From Psychrobacter sp. TAE2020 (lineage in GTDB: Bacteria; Pseudomonadota; Gammaproteobacteria; Pseudomonadales; Moraxellaceae): DNA of 64,000 bases. Made by a program: the position numbers and the translations under genes. A model generated the notes under the pieces. That model saw nothing but the letters and a program-made list of their open reading frames with translations, made no database searches and was not told the origin of the DNA. Shown here piece after piece: positions 28,157 to 38,005 of this stretch. The DNA is taken from NCBI RefSeq assembly GCF_018919485.1, contig NZ_JAHLMU010000001.1, positions 1,963,017 to 2,027,016 on the forward strand, given 5' to 3'. The stretch's first letter is position 1, and each line of letters begins with the position of its first letter.

Positions 28157-29224
28157 TTAGCGATGAATAATCTTTTTAGGCTGCAAGCGTCCATTAAGAC
28201 TGACCGCTCCTAGACCTAAGAATTGATAGTTATCATCGATTAAGCGAATATCAACAGCCAATTCATACTCTGCAACATCAGCATTGTCTGCTTCTATATC
28301 TGTAGTAACTGCATCAGTTAGCTGCACGCCCTGCTGGATATTACTAGAAATATATTGTTGTAAGGTGGGTGTCAACTGCTCAATGACGTTTAGACGCTGA
28401 CCCATCTTTATGCGCTCGCATTGCTCAGAGTCCAAAATTAATTCAGCATCAATATCGACACACGCATCGATCGCTAATAACGGCTCAAACCTTTCGTCAA
28501 ATGCCAATTGCTCTAACTCTGGCAAGCTCATGGCTTGCGCAATAGAGAACTTACCCACTTGTAAGCGTCTTAGCGCAACTAAATGCCCTAAGGTGCCTAG
28601 CGCTTTGGCGATATCTTCACCTAATACTCGAACATAAGTGCCTTTAGTACAAGTAACCGTCAGTTGCAGATGTTGCGGATCAAGCACTGTCAAAGTTAGT
28701 GCCTTGATAATAATATCTCTAGGTGACCGCTCAACTTCTATACCTGCACGGGCATATTCATAAAGCTTTTTGCCATCTTTTTTTAATGCAGAGTACATCG
28801 GTGGGATTTGCTGCTGTGCTCCCATAAACTGCTTAGCGATATTATTTAGCTGGGCTTCATCAATCTCCGCAACAGCCATTTCAGCGGTTACTTTGCCATC
28901 AGCGTCACCGGTATCTGTCTGGCTACCTAATAATATAGTGGCTTGATAGCCCTTATCAGCATCTAACTGATAATGACTAAATTTAGTCGCCTCTCCTAAG
29001 CAAATAGGTAGCAAGCCAGTAGCCATTGGATCAAGGGTACCAGTATGACCAGCTTTTTTGCTGTCATGACTAGCTGACTTAAACAGATACTTGACCTTCG
29101 ATACTACTTGCTGCGAAGTCATACCTATAGGTTTATCGATTAAGATTACCCCAGATACCTTTTGCTTACTGACTGGCTGTTTAGCAGCTTGCGGCTGATC
29201 AACTTTGTTAGAGACTGTAGACAT
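28157..29224 (-). CDS. truB: tRNA pseudouridine(55) synthase
   Basis: Converts U55 of tRNAs to pseudouridine. The catalytic Asp65 is in AGHTGTLDPMATG. The N-terminal GVILIDKPIGMTS and later QIPPMYSALKKDGKKLYEYAR and CTKGTYVRVLGEDIA are family hallmarks. 355 residues is longer than E. coli TruB (314) because of a 22-residue Gln/Lys N-terminal extension and an insertion in the C-terminal PUA-like part (about 290-325). It lies 32 bases after rbfA, in the same operon, and is terminated at 28047. Confidence 0.95.
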   Translation of the reverse strand: MSTVSNKVDQPQAAKQPVSKQKVSGVILIDKPIGMTSQQVVSKVKYLFKSASHDSKKAGHTGTLDPMATGLLPICLGEATKFSHYQLDADKGYQATILLGSQTDTGDADGKVTAEMAVAEIDEAQLNNIAKQFMGAQQQIPPMYSALKKDGKKLYEYARAGIEVERSPRDIIIKALTLTVLDPQHLQLTVTCTKGTYVRVLGEDIAKALGTLGHLVALRRLQVGKFSIAQAMSLPELEQLAFDERFEPLLAIDACVDIDAELILDSEQCERIKMGQRLNVIEQLTPTLQQYISSNIQQGVQLTDAVTTDIEADNADVAEYELAVDIRLIDDNYQFLGLGAVSLNGRLQPKKIIHR

Positions 29225-29256
29225 AATAGTTTTTGCTCTTAAGGATACTCTAATAT

Positions 29257-29661
29257 TTACTCTTGTGTTTCTTGCTCATCAGTTTCGTTTTGCTCCGTTT
29301 TAGTAACGGCCTTACTGATTAGATCCATCATATAGTTACCACGAGCAGTGACTTCATCATAATGAAAACGCAGACGTGGCGTAGTACGAGTTTTGAGACT
29401 ATGACTCAACTCAGTACGCAAAAATCCAGCTGCATTATTAAGGACTTTCACACTTTCTTCATGATTAGTGATAGTCATAGAGTCATTAAGACCAGGTTCC
29501 ATTATAGTGACATAGACATCAGCATAGCCAAGATCGGGACTGACTTTTACACTAGAAATAGTGACGAAACCAGTCAAGCGTGGATCATTGACTTCATCAC
29601 GAATAAGCACAGCGAGTTCACGCTGGATTTGATCAGCTAAGCGTTGTAGACGTTGATTCAT
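29257..29661 (-). CDS. rbfA: 30S ribosome-binding factor A
   Basis: 134 residues with the KH-like RbfA pattern: MNQRLQRLADQIQRELAVLI at the start, DPRLTGFVTISSVKVSPDLGYADVYVT, and RTTPRLRFHYDE. It assists late 30S maturation and cold adaptation. A terminator between infB and rbfA means partial readthrough or a separate promoter must feed it. It is followed closely by truB. The tail is acidic and Glu/Gln rich. Confidence 0.95.
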   Translation of the reverse strand: MNQRLQRLADQIQRELAVLIRDEVNDPRLTGFVTISSVKVSPDLGYADVYVTIMEPGLNDSMTITNHEESVKVLNNAAGFLRTELSHSLKTRTTPRLRFHYDEVTARGNYMMDLISKAVTKTEQNETDEQETQE

Positions 29662-29723
29662 TTTATTATCCTAATTCTAATAAGTTTTATTATTGCTAAT
29701 ACTATAAAGGGTTAAGTGACCAT

Positions 29724-29757
29724 AAAAAAGGCCTAGCAGGATTAACCTGTTAGGCCT
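29724..29757 (-). terminator. Terminator between infB and rbfA
   Basis: Minus strand AGGCCTAACAGG pairs with CCTGCTAGGCCT (one mismatch) around TTAAT, then T6. It is a textbook intrinsic terminator inside a normally continuous operon. Confidence 0.9.
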
Positions 29758-29833
29758 CTATACATCATGATATTAGTAAGCAATGCGATGTATATTCAGC
29801 GGATTAGGCTTATAGCATGCTTAAGCAGTCGGT

Positions 29834-32566
29834 TTAGATAGTACGTTCGACTTCTTGAATCTCAAAGACTTCAATCTTATCGCCGGCTTCTACGTCATAA
29901 CCACGAACCGCTAGACCACATTCCATACCAGTACGTACTTCATTGACGTCTTCTTTATAACGACGTAATGATTGTAATTGACCGGTGAAAATAACTTGGT
30001 CATTACGTAGTACACGGATAGGTTTGTTACGATAGATCGTACCTTCGACCACCATGCAACCAGCCGCCGCACCGAATTTACTAGAGCGGAACACTTCACG
30101 AACATCCGCAACACCTAAGATTTTCTCACGATGCTCTGGTGCCAATAGGCCACTCATAGCCGCTTTAACATCATCAATCAAGCCATAGATAACGCTGTAA
30201 TAACGAATATCCATATCAGCAGCATCTGCTTTACGGCGTGCAGTAGTATCGGCACGAACGTTGAAGCCTAATAATACCGCTTCGCTAGATTCAGCGAGAC
30301 TAACATCAGATTCAGAGATTGGACCAACACCTGAACTGATAACTCTGACTTTGACTTCATCAGTAGACAAATCATTTAGGGCTGATAGTAATGCTTCTAG
30401 CGAACCACGAACATCGGTTTTTAGAACGATGTTCAAGAACGACACATCACCTTGTTCCATTTGCTCAAACATACTCTCTAAGCGCATTTTGTTCTGACGA
30501 TCAAGTTGCTGCTCACGCTCACGATTGGCTCTAAAGTCTGCCACTTCGCGGGCTTTTTTCTCATCAGTTACGACTAAGAACTCGCTACCAGCTGCAGGGG
30601 TATCAGGTAATCCTAAGATCTCAACAGGAATAGAAGGACCTGCGGTCTGAATACGCTTACCGTGTTCATCAACCATGGCACGTACACGGCCATAATACTC
30701 ACCAGCTAATACTAAATCGCCTTGTTTCAGAGTACCTTTTTTGACTAGTACGCTAGCTACCGGACCACGACCTTTTTCAAGTCTTGATTCAATAACCACA
30801 CCTTGCGCAGCACCATCTAATGGCGCTTCAAGCTCCATTAGCTCAGCGGTTAAGCTGATATATTCTAATAGCTCATCAATACCTTCACCAGTCTTGGCTG
30901 AGATACGAGCCATTGGAGTATCGCCGCCCCACTCTTCCGAAATTACTTGCTTAGCAGTCAATTCATTTAATACACGATCCGGATCAGCACTAGGCTTATC
31001 CATCTTGTTAATAGCTACGATAATCGGCGTACCAGCAGCACGGGCGTGATCAATAGCTTCTTCAGTCTGTGGCATCATGCCATCATCAGCGGCAACTACT
31101 AATACTACGATGTCTGTCGCTTGTGCACCACGTGAACGCATTGCACTAAAGGCGGCGTGACCTGGAGTATCAAGGAAAGTAATAACACCGCGATTGGTTT
31201 TTACATGATAAGCACCGATGTGCTGAGTAATACCGCCAGCTTCGCCAGTGGCGACTTTGGTTTCACGAATCTTATCTAGTAATGAAGTCTTACCGTGATC
31301 GACATGACCCATGATAGTAACGACTGGTGGGCGTGTTTGTACGTTACTGCTACGCTCATCAACTGCATCATGTAAATCATCTTCAACTTTAGTATCGCTT
31401 ACTAATACTGGGTTATGACCCATCTCTTCTACAATTAGACTAGCTGTCGCTTGATCAATAGTATCTGAATCAGTAACAATCTCGCCCATTTTCATAAGCA
31501 ATTTAGTAACTTCGCGAGCTTTAACGGCCATACGCTGAGCTAGATCTGCTACAGCAATTTGTTCGCTAATCTCAACGTCATAGATAATTTTTTCGACTGG
31601 TTTTTCAAATTTATGCTGACCTGCTTGTGCTGAACGCAAACCGTTCTTACGGTTTTTGATCTCACGCTCATCTTGGTTCTTACGACGACGACCACGAGCA
31701 CCAGTACTATTGGCTCCACGCTTGATTTCACGACGCTCTTTTTCGAACGACTCTTCTAGCGCATCACCCACTAGACCTTCGGCCAATGGTTCGTCTTTAC
31801 GAACTTCAGCAACTGGCTGATCGGTATATTTACCAGCCATTTTACGCATCTGCTCAAGAGTACGCTTTTGCGCCTCTTTAGCTTGCGCTTGACGAGTTTC
31901 TGTTTCGATTTGACGCAAACGATTTTCTTCTACTTCGCGGGTCTCACGAACTTTACGCTCAATAGCTGTTTCAACTTTTGGCTTAGTAGCTGCTACTTTC
32001 TTCTTCTCTTTCTCTTTTTCTTTAGTGATAATCTCAACGGTAGCTTTGCCACCTTTTTTGACTACTACTGAAGAATTAGCAACTTTCGCACTTTTGCCTG
32101 ATGAGCTTTTGCTAGAACCAAGACTAGTACGCATAGCAGCTAAAGTAGCAGCTTGACGTTCTTCAGACTTTCTCTTAGCTTCAGAGCGCTCTTCTAAGTC
32201 TTTAGCGGCACGAGTTTGCGACTCAATCATCGCTTGCTCACGCGCAGCTAATTCTTCAGCCATCTTCTCTGGATCAGGCTTATCAAAGACTTTCTTTTTA
32301 CGTACTTCAACATTGACACTCTTAGATTTGCCTGAAGAGCCAGTCACGCGAGCAATACTAGTCGTCTTAGATTTTAGACTAATACGACGCTTGTCTTGCT
32401 GACCATGACTTTGTTTTAAATACGCCACCAGCTTCTCTTGCTCAACTTCAGTGACTGGATCACCTTCGTTTCGAGCGGGCAGCCCAGCATCCTGTAGTTG
32501 CTGTTGTACAGCACTAGCGGTTTTGCCTACCATATCTGCCAGTTCTTTGACGGTCTTATCTGCCAT
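29834..32566 (-). CDS. infB: Translation initiation factor IF-2
   Basis: GTPase that places initiator tRNA on the 30S subunit. 910 residues: IF2-N domain (1-50), a long Lys/Glu/Arg-rich linker (about 60-300), a second IF2-N-like module (about 330-385), then the G domain with GHVDHGKT (420-427), DTPGHAAF and NKMDKP. Domains II to IV follow, ending with [19 protein letters not shown]. It follows nusA by 150 bases, as in other gammaproteobacteria. Its initiator tRNA partner is encoded upstream at 35397. Confidence 0.97.
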   Translation of the reverse strand: MADKTVKELADMVGKTASAVQQQLQDAGLPARNEGDPVTEVEQEKLVAYLKQSHGQQDKRRISLKSKTTSIARVTGSSGKSKSVNVEVRKKKVFDKPDPEKMAEELAAREQAMIESQTRAAKDLEERSEAKRKSEERQAATLAAMRTSLGSSKSSSGKSAKVANSSVVVKKGGKATVEIITKEKEKEKKKVAATKPKVETAIERKVRETREVEENRLRQIETETRQAQAKEAQKRTLEQMRKMAGKYTDQPVAEVRKDEPLAEGLVGDALEESFEKERREIKRGANSTGARGRRRKNQDEREIKNRKNGLRSAQAGQHKFEKPVEKIIYDVEISEQIAVADLAQRMAVKAREVTKLLMKMGEIVTDSDTIDQATASLIVEEMGHNPVLVSDTKVEDDLHDAVDERSSNVQTRPPVVTIMGHVDHGKTSLLDKIRETKVATGEAGGITQHIGAYHVKTNRGVITFLDTPGHAAFSAMRSRGAQATDIVVLVVAADDGMMPQTEEAIDHARAAGTPIIVAINKMDKPSADPDRVLNELTAKQVISEEWGGDTPMARISAKTGEGIDELLEYISLTAELMELEAPLDGAAQGVVIESRLEKGRGPVASVLVKKGTLKQGDLVLAGEYYGRVRAMVDEHGKRIQTAGPSIPVEILGLPDTPAAGSEFLVVTDEKKAREVADFRANREREQQLDRQNKMRLESMFEQMEQGDVSFLNIVLKTDVRGSLEALLSALNDLSTDEVKVRVISSGVGPISESDVSLAESSEAVLLGFNVRADTTARRKADAADMDIRYYSVIYGLIDDVKAAMSGLLAPEHREKILGVADVREVFRSSKFGAAAGCMVVEGTIYRNKPIRVLRNDQVIFTGQLQSLRRYKEDVNEVRTGMECGLAVRGYDVEAGDKIEVFEIQEVERTI

Positions 32567-32716
32567 TTATTATCACCTACTGTCTATTGTTTGCTATATG
32601 TTCAATTCAGTTGTTGGCTACAAATGATTGCGCTAAAGCTGATATTGGTTTTACCCTTTATTAGCTTTTAATAATCGCTAGCATACCACCAAAAGACAGC
32701 GATATGCAGTTAGCGC

Positions 32717-34201
32717 CTATTCATTGAACCAAGATTCCCGAGCCTTCATGATGAGCTTGCCGGCTGTTTCAGTATCTAAGCCTTCAATATCTTCTAAATC
32801 AAATACCGCTTGCTCAGCTAAATCATCGACGGTAATGATATCTTTTTGCGCCATTTTATAGGCCCAACTTACTGTCATACCTTCAAGATCTTGTAGTTCT
32901 TGACTAGGCTCTTTCATGTTCTGTTGTTTAACTAACTCGTCAGCTATAACGACTTCTTTAGCACGTTCTTGAATCATATCGATAGCTTCATCGTCTAGGC
33001 CATCAATATCATAAAAAGTGTCGACTGGTACATAAGCGACTTCTTCAATGCTAGTAAAACCGATATCAACTAATGCTTGCGCTAAATCTTGATCTACTTC
33101 TAAGCGTTCATAGAACAGATCGATAAAGGCTTTAGTTTCATTTTTCTGACGCTGTTGATATTCTTCTTCTAGCATCATATTGAGCTTATAACCGGTCAGC
33201 TCAGAAGCTAGACGAACGTTTTGACCTTGTGAGCCAATAGCACGAGCTAACTGATCATTAGTACTAAAGACGATATCAGCAGTCTTAGTATCTTCATCTA
33301 AAATAATACTACTAACATCAGCAGGCTCAAGCGAGCTAATGATGAATTGTGCAGGATCATCTGACCAAACTACGACGTCGATACGCTCACCATCAAGCTC
33401 TTGCTGTACTGCTTGAATACGAGTACCACGCATACCAATACAAGCACCGACTGGATCAATACGATGATCGTTGGTTTTCACTGATATTTTAGCACGAGTC
33501 CCAGGCAGGCGAGCGACATTACGAATCTCAATAATTTGCTCAGCAATCTCAGGTACTTCTTTTTGCATTAAAGCGGATAGCATTTCAGGATGAGTACGCG
33601 ATAACAATAACTGTGCGCCACGGTTTTCACGATTCACATGATAAAGAATAGCGTTAATACGTGATTTTACTCGTAGCTGTTCACGCGGCAACATTTGATC
33701 GCGAGAGAGATAGCCTTCAGCATTATCACCCAAATCAACAATATAACCATCTCGGGTTTGTTTTTTGACTTCGCCGTACATCATCTCGCCAACGCGTGGC
33801 TCAAAAGCATCTGCTACTAAAGCACGTTCGGCTTCACGGATTTTTTGGATGATAACTTGCTTAGCTTGAGTAGCCGCAATACGACCAAATTCGATCGATT
33901 CGATTTGCTCTTCTTTAACATCACCAATTGACCATTGTTCTTGATCAAGATCAGTAATAGCTAATTGACAAGCAGGCATCTCATGATCTTCATCAGCAAC
34001 TACCGTCCAGTAACGATAAGTATCATAGTCACCAGTCTCACGGTTAATAGCTACACGTACGGCTACTTCTGGCTGTTCGGTGTATACTTTTTTCTTAGTA
34101 GAAACCACTAAAGCGTCTTCTATAGCTTCAAAGATATCTTCAGGATTTAAGCCCTTTTCATTACTGACGGTTTCTACTACCGTTAAAATTTCACGACTCA
34201 T
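32717..34201 (-). CDS. nusA: Transcription termination/antitermination factor NusA
   Basis: 494 residues: N-terminal RNA-polymerase-binding domain (1-130), S1 (about 135-200, with GEVKKQTRDGYIVDLGDNAEGYL), and two KH domains (RTHPEML...; DPVGACIGMRGTRIQAVQ; AIGSQGQNVRLASELTGYKLN). Two C-terminal acidic repeats follow (about 365-494), as in Enterobacteria. The gene lies 296 bases after rimP, an unusually large gap for this pair. ATG 34201. Confidence 0.97.
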   Translation of the reverse strand: MSREILTVVETVSNEKGLNPEDIFEAIEDALVVSTKKKVYTEQPEVAVRVAINRETGDYDTYRYWTVVADEDHEMPACQLAITDLDQEQWSIGDVKEEQIESIEFGRIAATQAKQVIIQKIREAERALVADAFEPRVGEMMYGEVKKQTRDGYIVDLGDNAEGYLSRDQMLPREQLRVKSRINAILYHVNRENRGAQLLLSRTHPEMLSALMQKEVPEIAEQIIEIRNVARLPGTRAKISVKTNDHRIDPVGACIGMRGTRIQAVQQELDGERIDVVVWSDDPAQFIISSLEPADVSSIILDEDTKTADIVFSTNDQLARAIGSQGQNVRLASELTGYKLNMMLEEEYQQRQKNETKAFIDLFYERLEVDQDLAQALVDIGFTSIEEVAYVPVDTFYDIDGLDDEAIDMIQERAKEVVIADELVKQQNMKEPSQELQDLEGMTVSWAYKMAQKDIITVDDLAEQAVFDLEDIEGLDTETAGKLIMKARESWFNE

Positions 34202-34497
34202 ACTATGCCCGTCCTATCATTTTATAATTGGCTTAGATTTTATAATTTATGTACTAACGTTATGTGGTTACCGCAAGCCATAGGCTATTTAACAATTTAC
34301 AATACTTTAAGCTACTGCTTTCAATTATTTATTAATACCTGTATAGCTATGCAGTAGGGGTTAGCTAGAGAATTGCTCAGCTAACACCCTTCTAGTCTTA
34401 TAAGGTAACGCTAATACTTAGTGTTTAAGCCGAAGTACTCTGTTAAGCAGTACTAATTCACCTACTAATAACTAACCGAATCTTTCAGAAACTATCA

Positions 34498-35013
34498 TTA
34501 AGCATTGATAAAAGGTGTATCTTCAAAAATTAAATTAGCTTTATCAATGTTACTAAAGTCAATTTCAAATGTTTCGTTATCAGTAGCGGTAAGCTGTAGT
34601 GATGAGCTATCCATACTGTCTAGCTTACCAGTGACTTTACGGCGCTTCTTATCGCCTTCACCTATAGCTTGTATCAAACGTAAGCTGACGTTTTCGCCAA
34701 TATAGCCACGCATTTGCTCTTCTGAGAAAAACGCCCGATCAAAACCAGGTGAAGATACTTCTAAAATATACTCACCAGCGATAGGATCGTGAACTTCTAG
34801 AATCCCACTTACTTGATGATTTACCGCAGCACAGTTTTCGATAGTTACTTGCTTATCTTCCGCTTGCTCTTCAGGCAAAGCTTCAATATAGATACGCAGC
34901 AATGAACGACGGCCTTGCGGTACAAATTCTACGCCCCACAGTGCGACATCGCATGCCGCTACTGCTGGAGCAATAATATTAGTTAACTCTGCAACTTTAG
35001 TCGAAAGTTTCAT
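34498..35013 (-). CDS. rimP: Ribosome maturation factor RimP
   Basis: 171 residues. N-terminal VELTNIIAPAVAACDVALWGVEFVPQG, the central DPIAGEYILEVSSPGFDR and the SH3-like C-terminal part identify RimP, needed for 30S assembly. It is the first protein gene after the tRNA pair and opens the nusA operon. The operon entry is separated from the tRNAs by a terminator at 35322, so a promoter must lie in 35014-35320. Confidence 0.94.
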   Translation of the reverse strand: MKLSTKVAELTNIIAPAVAACDVALWGVEFVPQGRRSLLRIYIEALPEEQAEDKQVTIENCAAVNHQVSGILEVHDPIAGEYILEVSSPGFDRAFFSEEQMRGYIGENVSLRLIQAIGEGDKKRRKVTGKLDSMDSSSLQLTATDNETFEIDFSNIDKANLIFEDTPFINA

Positions 35014-35396
35014 AATTTATTTATATTTTCCTATTTGCTTATTAATCTAATCGCTTAATCTAGTTTATTTAACATTACTATCTTTCATTAACTAATTTTT
35101 AGCGCAAATTTTTTTATTAAGTTACTTCCATTGTATATTGCGCTCGTTTAAAAGTTTACAACAGATAGTTTATAACAAAAAATGACTCATGCGGTAAGTA
35201 ATCGAAAGAGAGCTGAATGCTATGGTCCATTCACTACGCTATAGTGATGATCGTCGTACTCTGTGGATTTAGAGCTTAACATAAGTAGATAGATACCGCG
35301 GTAATACAGACTAACAGGTACAAAAAAACCCACAAACATGATGGTGGGCTAATTTACACTGAGAATTTAGTGTACAACAATCAGTATTAAAAAAAG
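35014..35396. other. Intergenic region between tRNA-fMet and rimP
   Basis: 383 bases containing the tRNA-operon terminator (35322-35349) and presumably the rimP promoter. I see no ORF. Confidence 0.6.
35322..35349 (-). terminator. Terminator after the tRNA genes
   Basis: Minus strand CCCAC pairs with GTGGG around CATCATGTTT, then T7. Confidence 0.75.
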
Positions 35397-35473
<77 letters not shown>

Positions 35474-35596
35474 ACAATTTAGAATGCATATTATAGGTAG
35501 TTTTTATAGAAGTGTCAACGTTTATTTTAAATAAACTTTCAAACTAACGCTTCTATCAATTTGCTGCCTTTATTGACGCTATGCCACGTCAAAATT

Positions 35597-35681
35597 TGGT
35601 GCGATTGGGGGGACTTGAACCCCCACAGCTTGCGCCACCACCCCCTCAAGATGGCGTGTCTACCAATTCCACCACAATCGC
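35597..35681 (-). tRNA. tRNA-Leu (GAG)
   Basis: 85 bases with encoded CCA. Acceptor arms GCGATTG/CAATCGC, a D-loop with GGAATTGGTAGACACG, anticodon loop TTGAGGG (anticodon GAG), the long variable arm of class II tRNAs, and T-loop GGTTCAAGTCC. It lies between secG and the initiator tRNA, as in Pseudomonas and Acinetobacter. Confidence 0.97.
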
Positions 35682-35957
35682 TTACTGCTAAGTACTGTGT
35701 AAAATATGCTAACTGCTTTTAGAGTAGGTATCAGCTGCAAATACTGTCATGAGGATGACATCGAATCATATAGAAGTAAAAGTAATATTATTATACGCTT
35801 CTATGGTAATCCTAACTGCTGAGCTCTGAAAACAGGAGAGCATTGTAAAACGAACTTGGCGAAATAGCAAGGCTTTAAACAAAAATGACCGTAACTTTAG
35901 AATAAACCCTAATTTAATACCGTCCAATGCTTGTATAAGCCAAGCCAAGCACGTTAA

Positions 35958-36266
35958 TTACTGTGGATTCTGAGTGAGTGGACGTGGGGTCTGTGGTGCT
36001 GACACTGGTGCATCTAAACGAAACTGATCTTCTGCTTGTTTGCGGGCATGCACAGCCAGAGTCATACTAGTAATAAAAAACACCACCGTTAACACCGCAG
36101 TAGCGCGAGTCAAAAAGTTTGCAGTACCAGCAGCACCGAATACGGTACCCGAGGAACCTGCCCCAAAAGAAGCCCCAGCGTCTGCCCCTTTGCCATGCTG
36201 AATCAAAATCAAGCCAATCATGGCAATCGCCACTATGATGTGCAGGGCTAATATAAACGTAAACAT
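35958..36266 (-). CDS. secG: Preprotein translocase subunit SecG
   Basis: 102 residues. Two membrane helices (about 3-22 and 53-73) flank the conserved Gly-rich cytosolic loop IQHGKGADAGASFGAGSSGTVFG...NFLTRATA. It belongs to the SecYEG inner-membrane channel. A Pro/Gln-rich tail ends the protein. It follows tpiA in the usual gammaproteobacterial order. Confidence 0.95.
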   Translation of the reverse strand: MFTFILALHIIVAIAMIGLILIQHGKGADAGASFGAGSSGTVFGAAGTANFLTRATAVLTVVFFITSMTLAVHARKQAEDQFRLDAPVSAPQTPRPLTQNPQ

Positions 36267-36617
36267 GCTGGCCTCTTTTGCCGCCTGATGACGACTGATA
36301 ACGGAAATTAAATCTTCAATTAATAATAACAGCGAGCTAAGCTTGTTAAAAACCCAGTTAGCAGCTAAGCAATTTTTAACGCTAATAAAACCAAGCCCAT
36401 AAAAAAGCCTTATGGCACTAGACTTTATAAAACCATGGTTTCTACAAGCTATCCTTTATAAAAGTTAGGCTTGCTAAAAACTAGGTTGTTTAAATAAGGC
36501 GCATTGTACACGATTGCAAGGGTACTATTAAAGTGACTTTTATCGACTTATTATTGCGCAATCACCTAACTTAGGTAACCGTACCCCAATTGGGAGTTAT
36601 TCATTGAAATGAGCAAC
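36267..36617. other. Intergenic region between tpiA and secG
   Basis: 351 bases. A short GCC-ATAA-GGC hairpin before a T6 run (minus strand, near 36394-36410) could be a weak terminator of tpiA. Nothing else is evident. Confidence 0.4.
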
Positions 36618-37424
36618 TTAGGCTTTAGCGTGATTGAAGGCTGCAGCGATTGCCATAAAACTCTCAGATTTCAATGCAGCCCCACCAACTAGCGCCCCAT
36701 TAATCATAGGGCTACCAGCAAAACTATCAGCATTGTCTGCATTGACACTACCGCCATATAATACCGCAAACTCAGGTAAGCTAGTATCAAAACTTGCTAA
36801 GGTTTGCTTAATATAAGCATGAGTAGCCGTCACTTCAGCAACGGTAGGCACTTTACCTGTACCTATCGCCCAAACTGGTTCATAGGCAATGATTAATCTC
36901 TCAGCTAAGCTCAGCGATGAATCACCTTCCAAAACTGGCTGTGTTAGTAAGTCTTTGACGACCGCTAATTGCTCATCAAGCACTGCAAAAGTCTGTTGCG
37001 CATCATATTGTTCTTGAGTCTCACCCACGCACAACACGGCACCTAAATTTTGCGTAAGTGCATGACAGAGTTTACTTATAAGGGTGTCATTAGATTCTCG
37101 GTGATATTGACGACGCTCTGAGTGCCCCAATATTGTCCATGTAGCACCAGCATCAGCGACTTGCTGCGCTGAGCAATCGCCAGTATAAGCACCAGTACTA
37201 TCGCTATGAGCACTAATATTTTGTGCCGCACATAACATCGAGGTACCCTGCAAGCGTGCACTAACTGTGGCAAGATGCACACAACTAGGCGCGACCATTA
37301 GTTGGCATTGTGCTGTGCTAGTAGAGGCAGTATCGTTTACAGCTAATAGACTATCTAATAGCTTATTAACATCATTATTCGTGGCCGGATTTTGTTTCCA
37401 GTTTCCAATTACCCAAGCTTGCAT
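36618..37424 (-). CDS. tpiA: Triosephosphate isomerase
   Basis: Interconverts dihydroxyacetone phosphate and glyceraldehyde 3-phosphate. 268 residues: substrate Lys in WVIGNWKQN, catalytic His in [11 protein letters not shown], catalytic Glu in [12 protein letters not shown], phosphate loop YGGSVNADN and [14 protein letters not shown]. The start is ATG 37424 with AAGGTAGATGAG upstream; a GTG one codon earlier is rejected. First gene of the secG-tRNA block. Confidence 0.96.
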   Translation of the reverse strand: MQAWVIGNWKQNPATNNDVNKLLDSLLAVNDTASTSTAQCQLMVAPSCVHLATVSARLQGTSMLCAAQNISAHSDSTGAYTGDCSAQQVADAGATWTILGHSERRQYHRESNDTLISKLCHALTQNLGAVLCVGETQEQYDAQQTFAVLDEQLAVVKDLLTQPVLEGDSSLSLAERLIIAYEPVWAIGTGKVPTVAEVTATHAYIKQTLASFDTSLPEFAVLYGGSVNADNADSFAGSPMINGALVGGAALKSESFMAIAAAFNHAKA

Positions 37425-38005
37425 CACTCATCTACCTTCTGTCACGTATCATCGTCGATTTGACCTGTATGCGCGCCAGTATAACAAATATTTATCAACT
37501 GCTATAGCCTAGTGTAACGATGCCGAGATATAACTCAGGGGTTTGTAAGGTGGTTAGCGGTTATCAGCGGTTTTTAGTATGAATCACTCTAGAGAAATTA
37601 CTGCAGATCGCTTATATGGTTCACTGATACTGATACTGACTATAAAACATATTAGCTCAAAAACTGAGCCGATACTTGCTGCTATAAACTGTCATGTTTC
37701 TTGCATGTATTTATATAATACCAGTTCTAATATTGTGTCTAATATTTGCCTATAGCTTTATCTGAGTCAGTTGCTATATGAGTTAGTTAAAAGCACTCTT
37801 ATTTAAACAAGCGCTGGCATGGCAAATATTAATAACTTTACTAGCTACTACTTTTAATTTAGCCGATAACAGTAAGGCGTTTGATTGCGCTTAGAAATAT
37901 ACCGTTACCGCTAGCGTTGCGATAGTTAAATGATGAAAAGTTAAATGATAAGACACAGCCTTATAAATATGCTTGACCTATATCTTGTATTGAAGGAAAG
38001 CGCTT
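37425..38005. other. Intergenic region between divergent tpiA and pilB
   Basis: 581 AT-rich bases. It must hold promoters for both directions, but I cannot define them. No ORF with a ribosome-binding site and no pilin gene is present here. Confidence 0.6.

Noticed and set aside
35766-35948. 60-codon minus-strand ORF after secG
   Set aside because: No ribosome-binding site, and its composition resembles translated AT-rich intergenic DNA.
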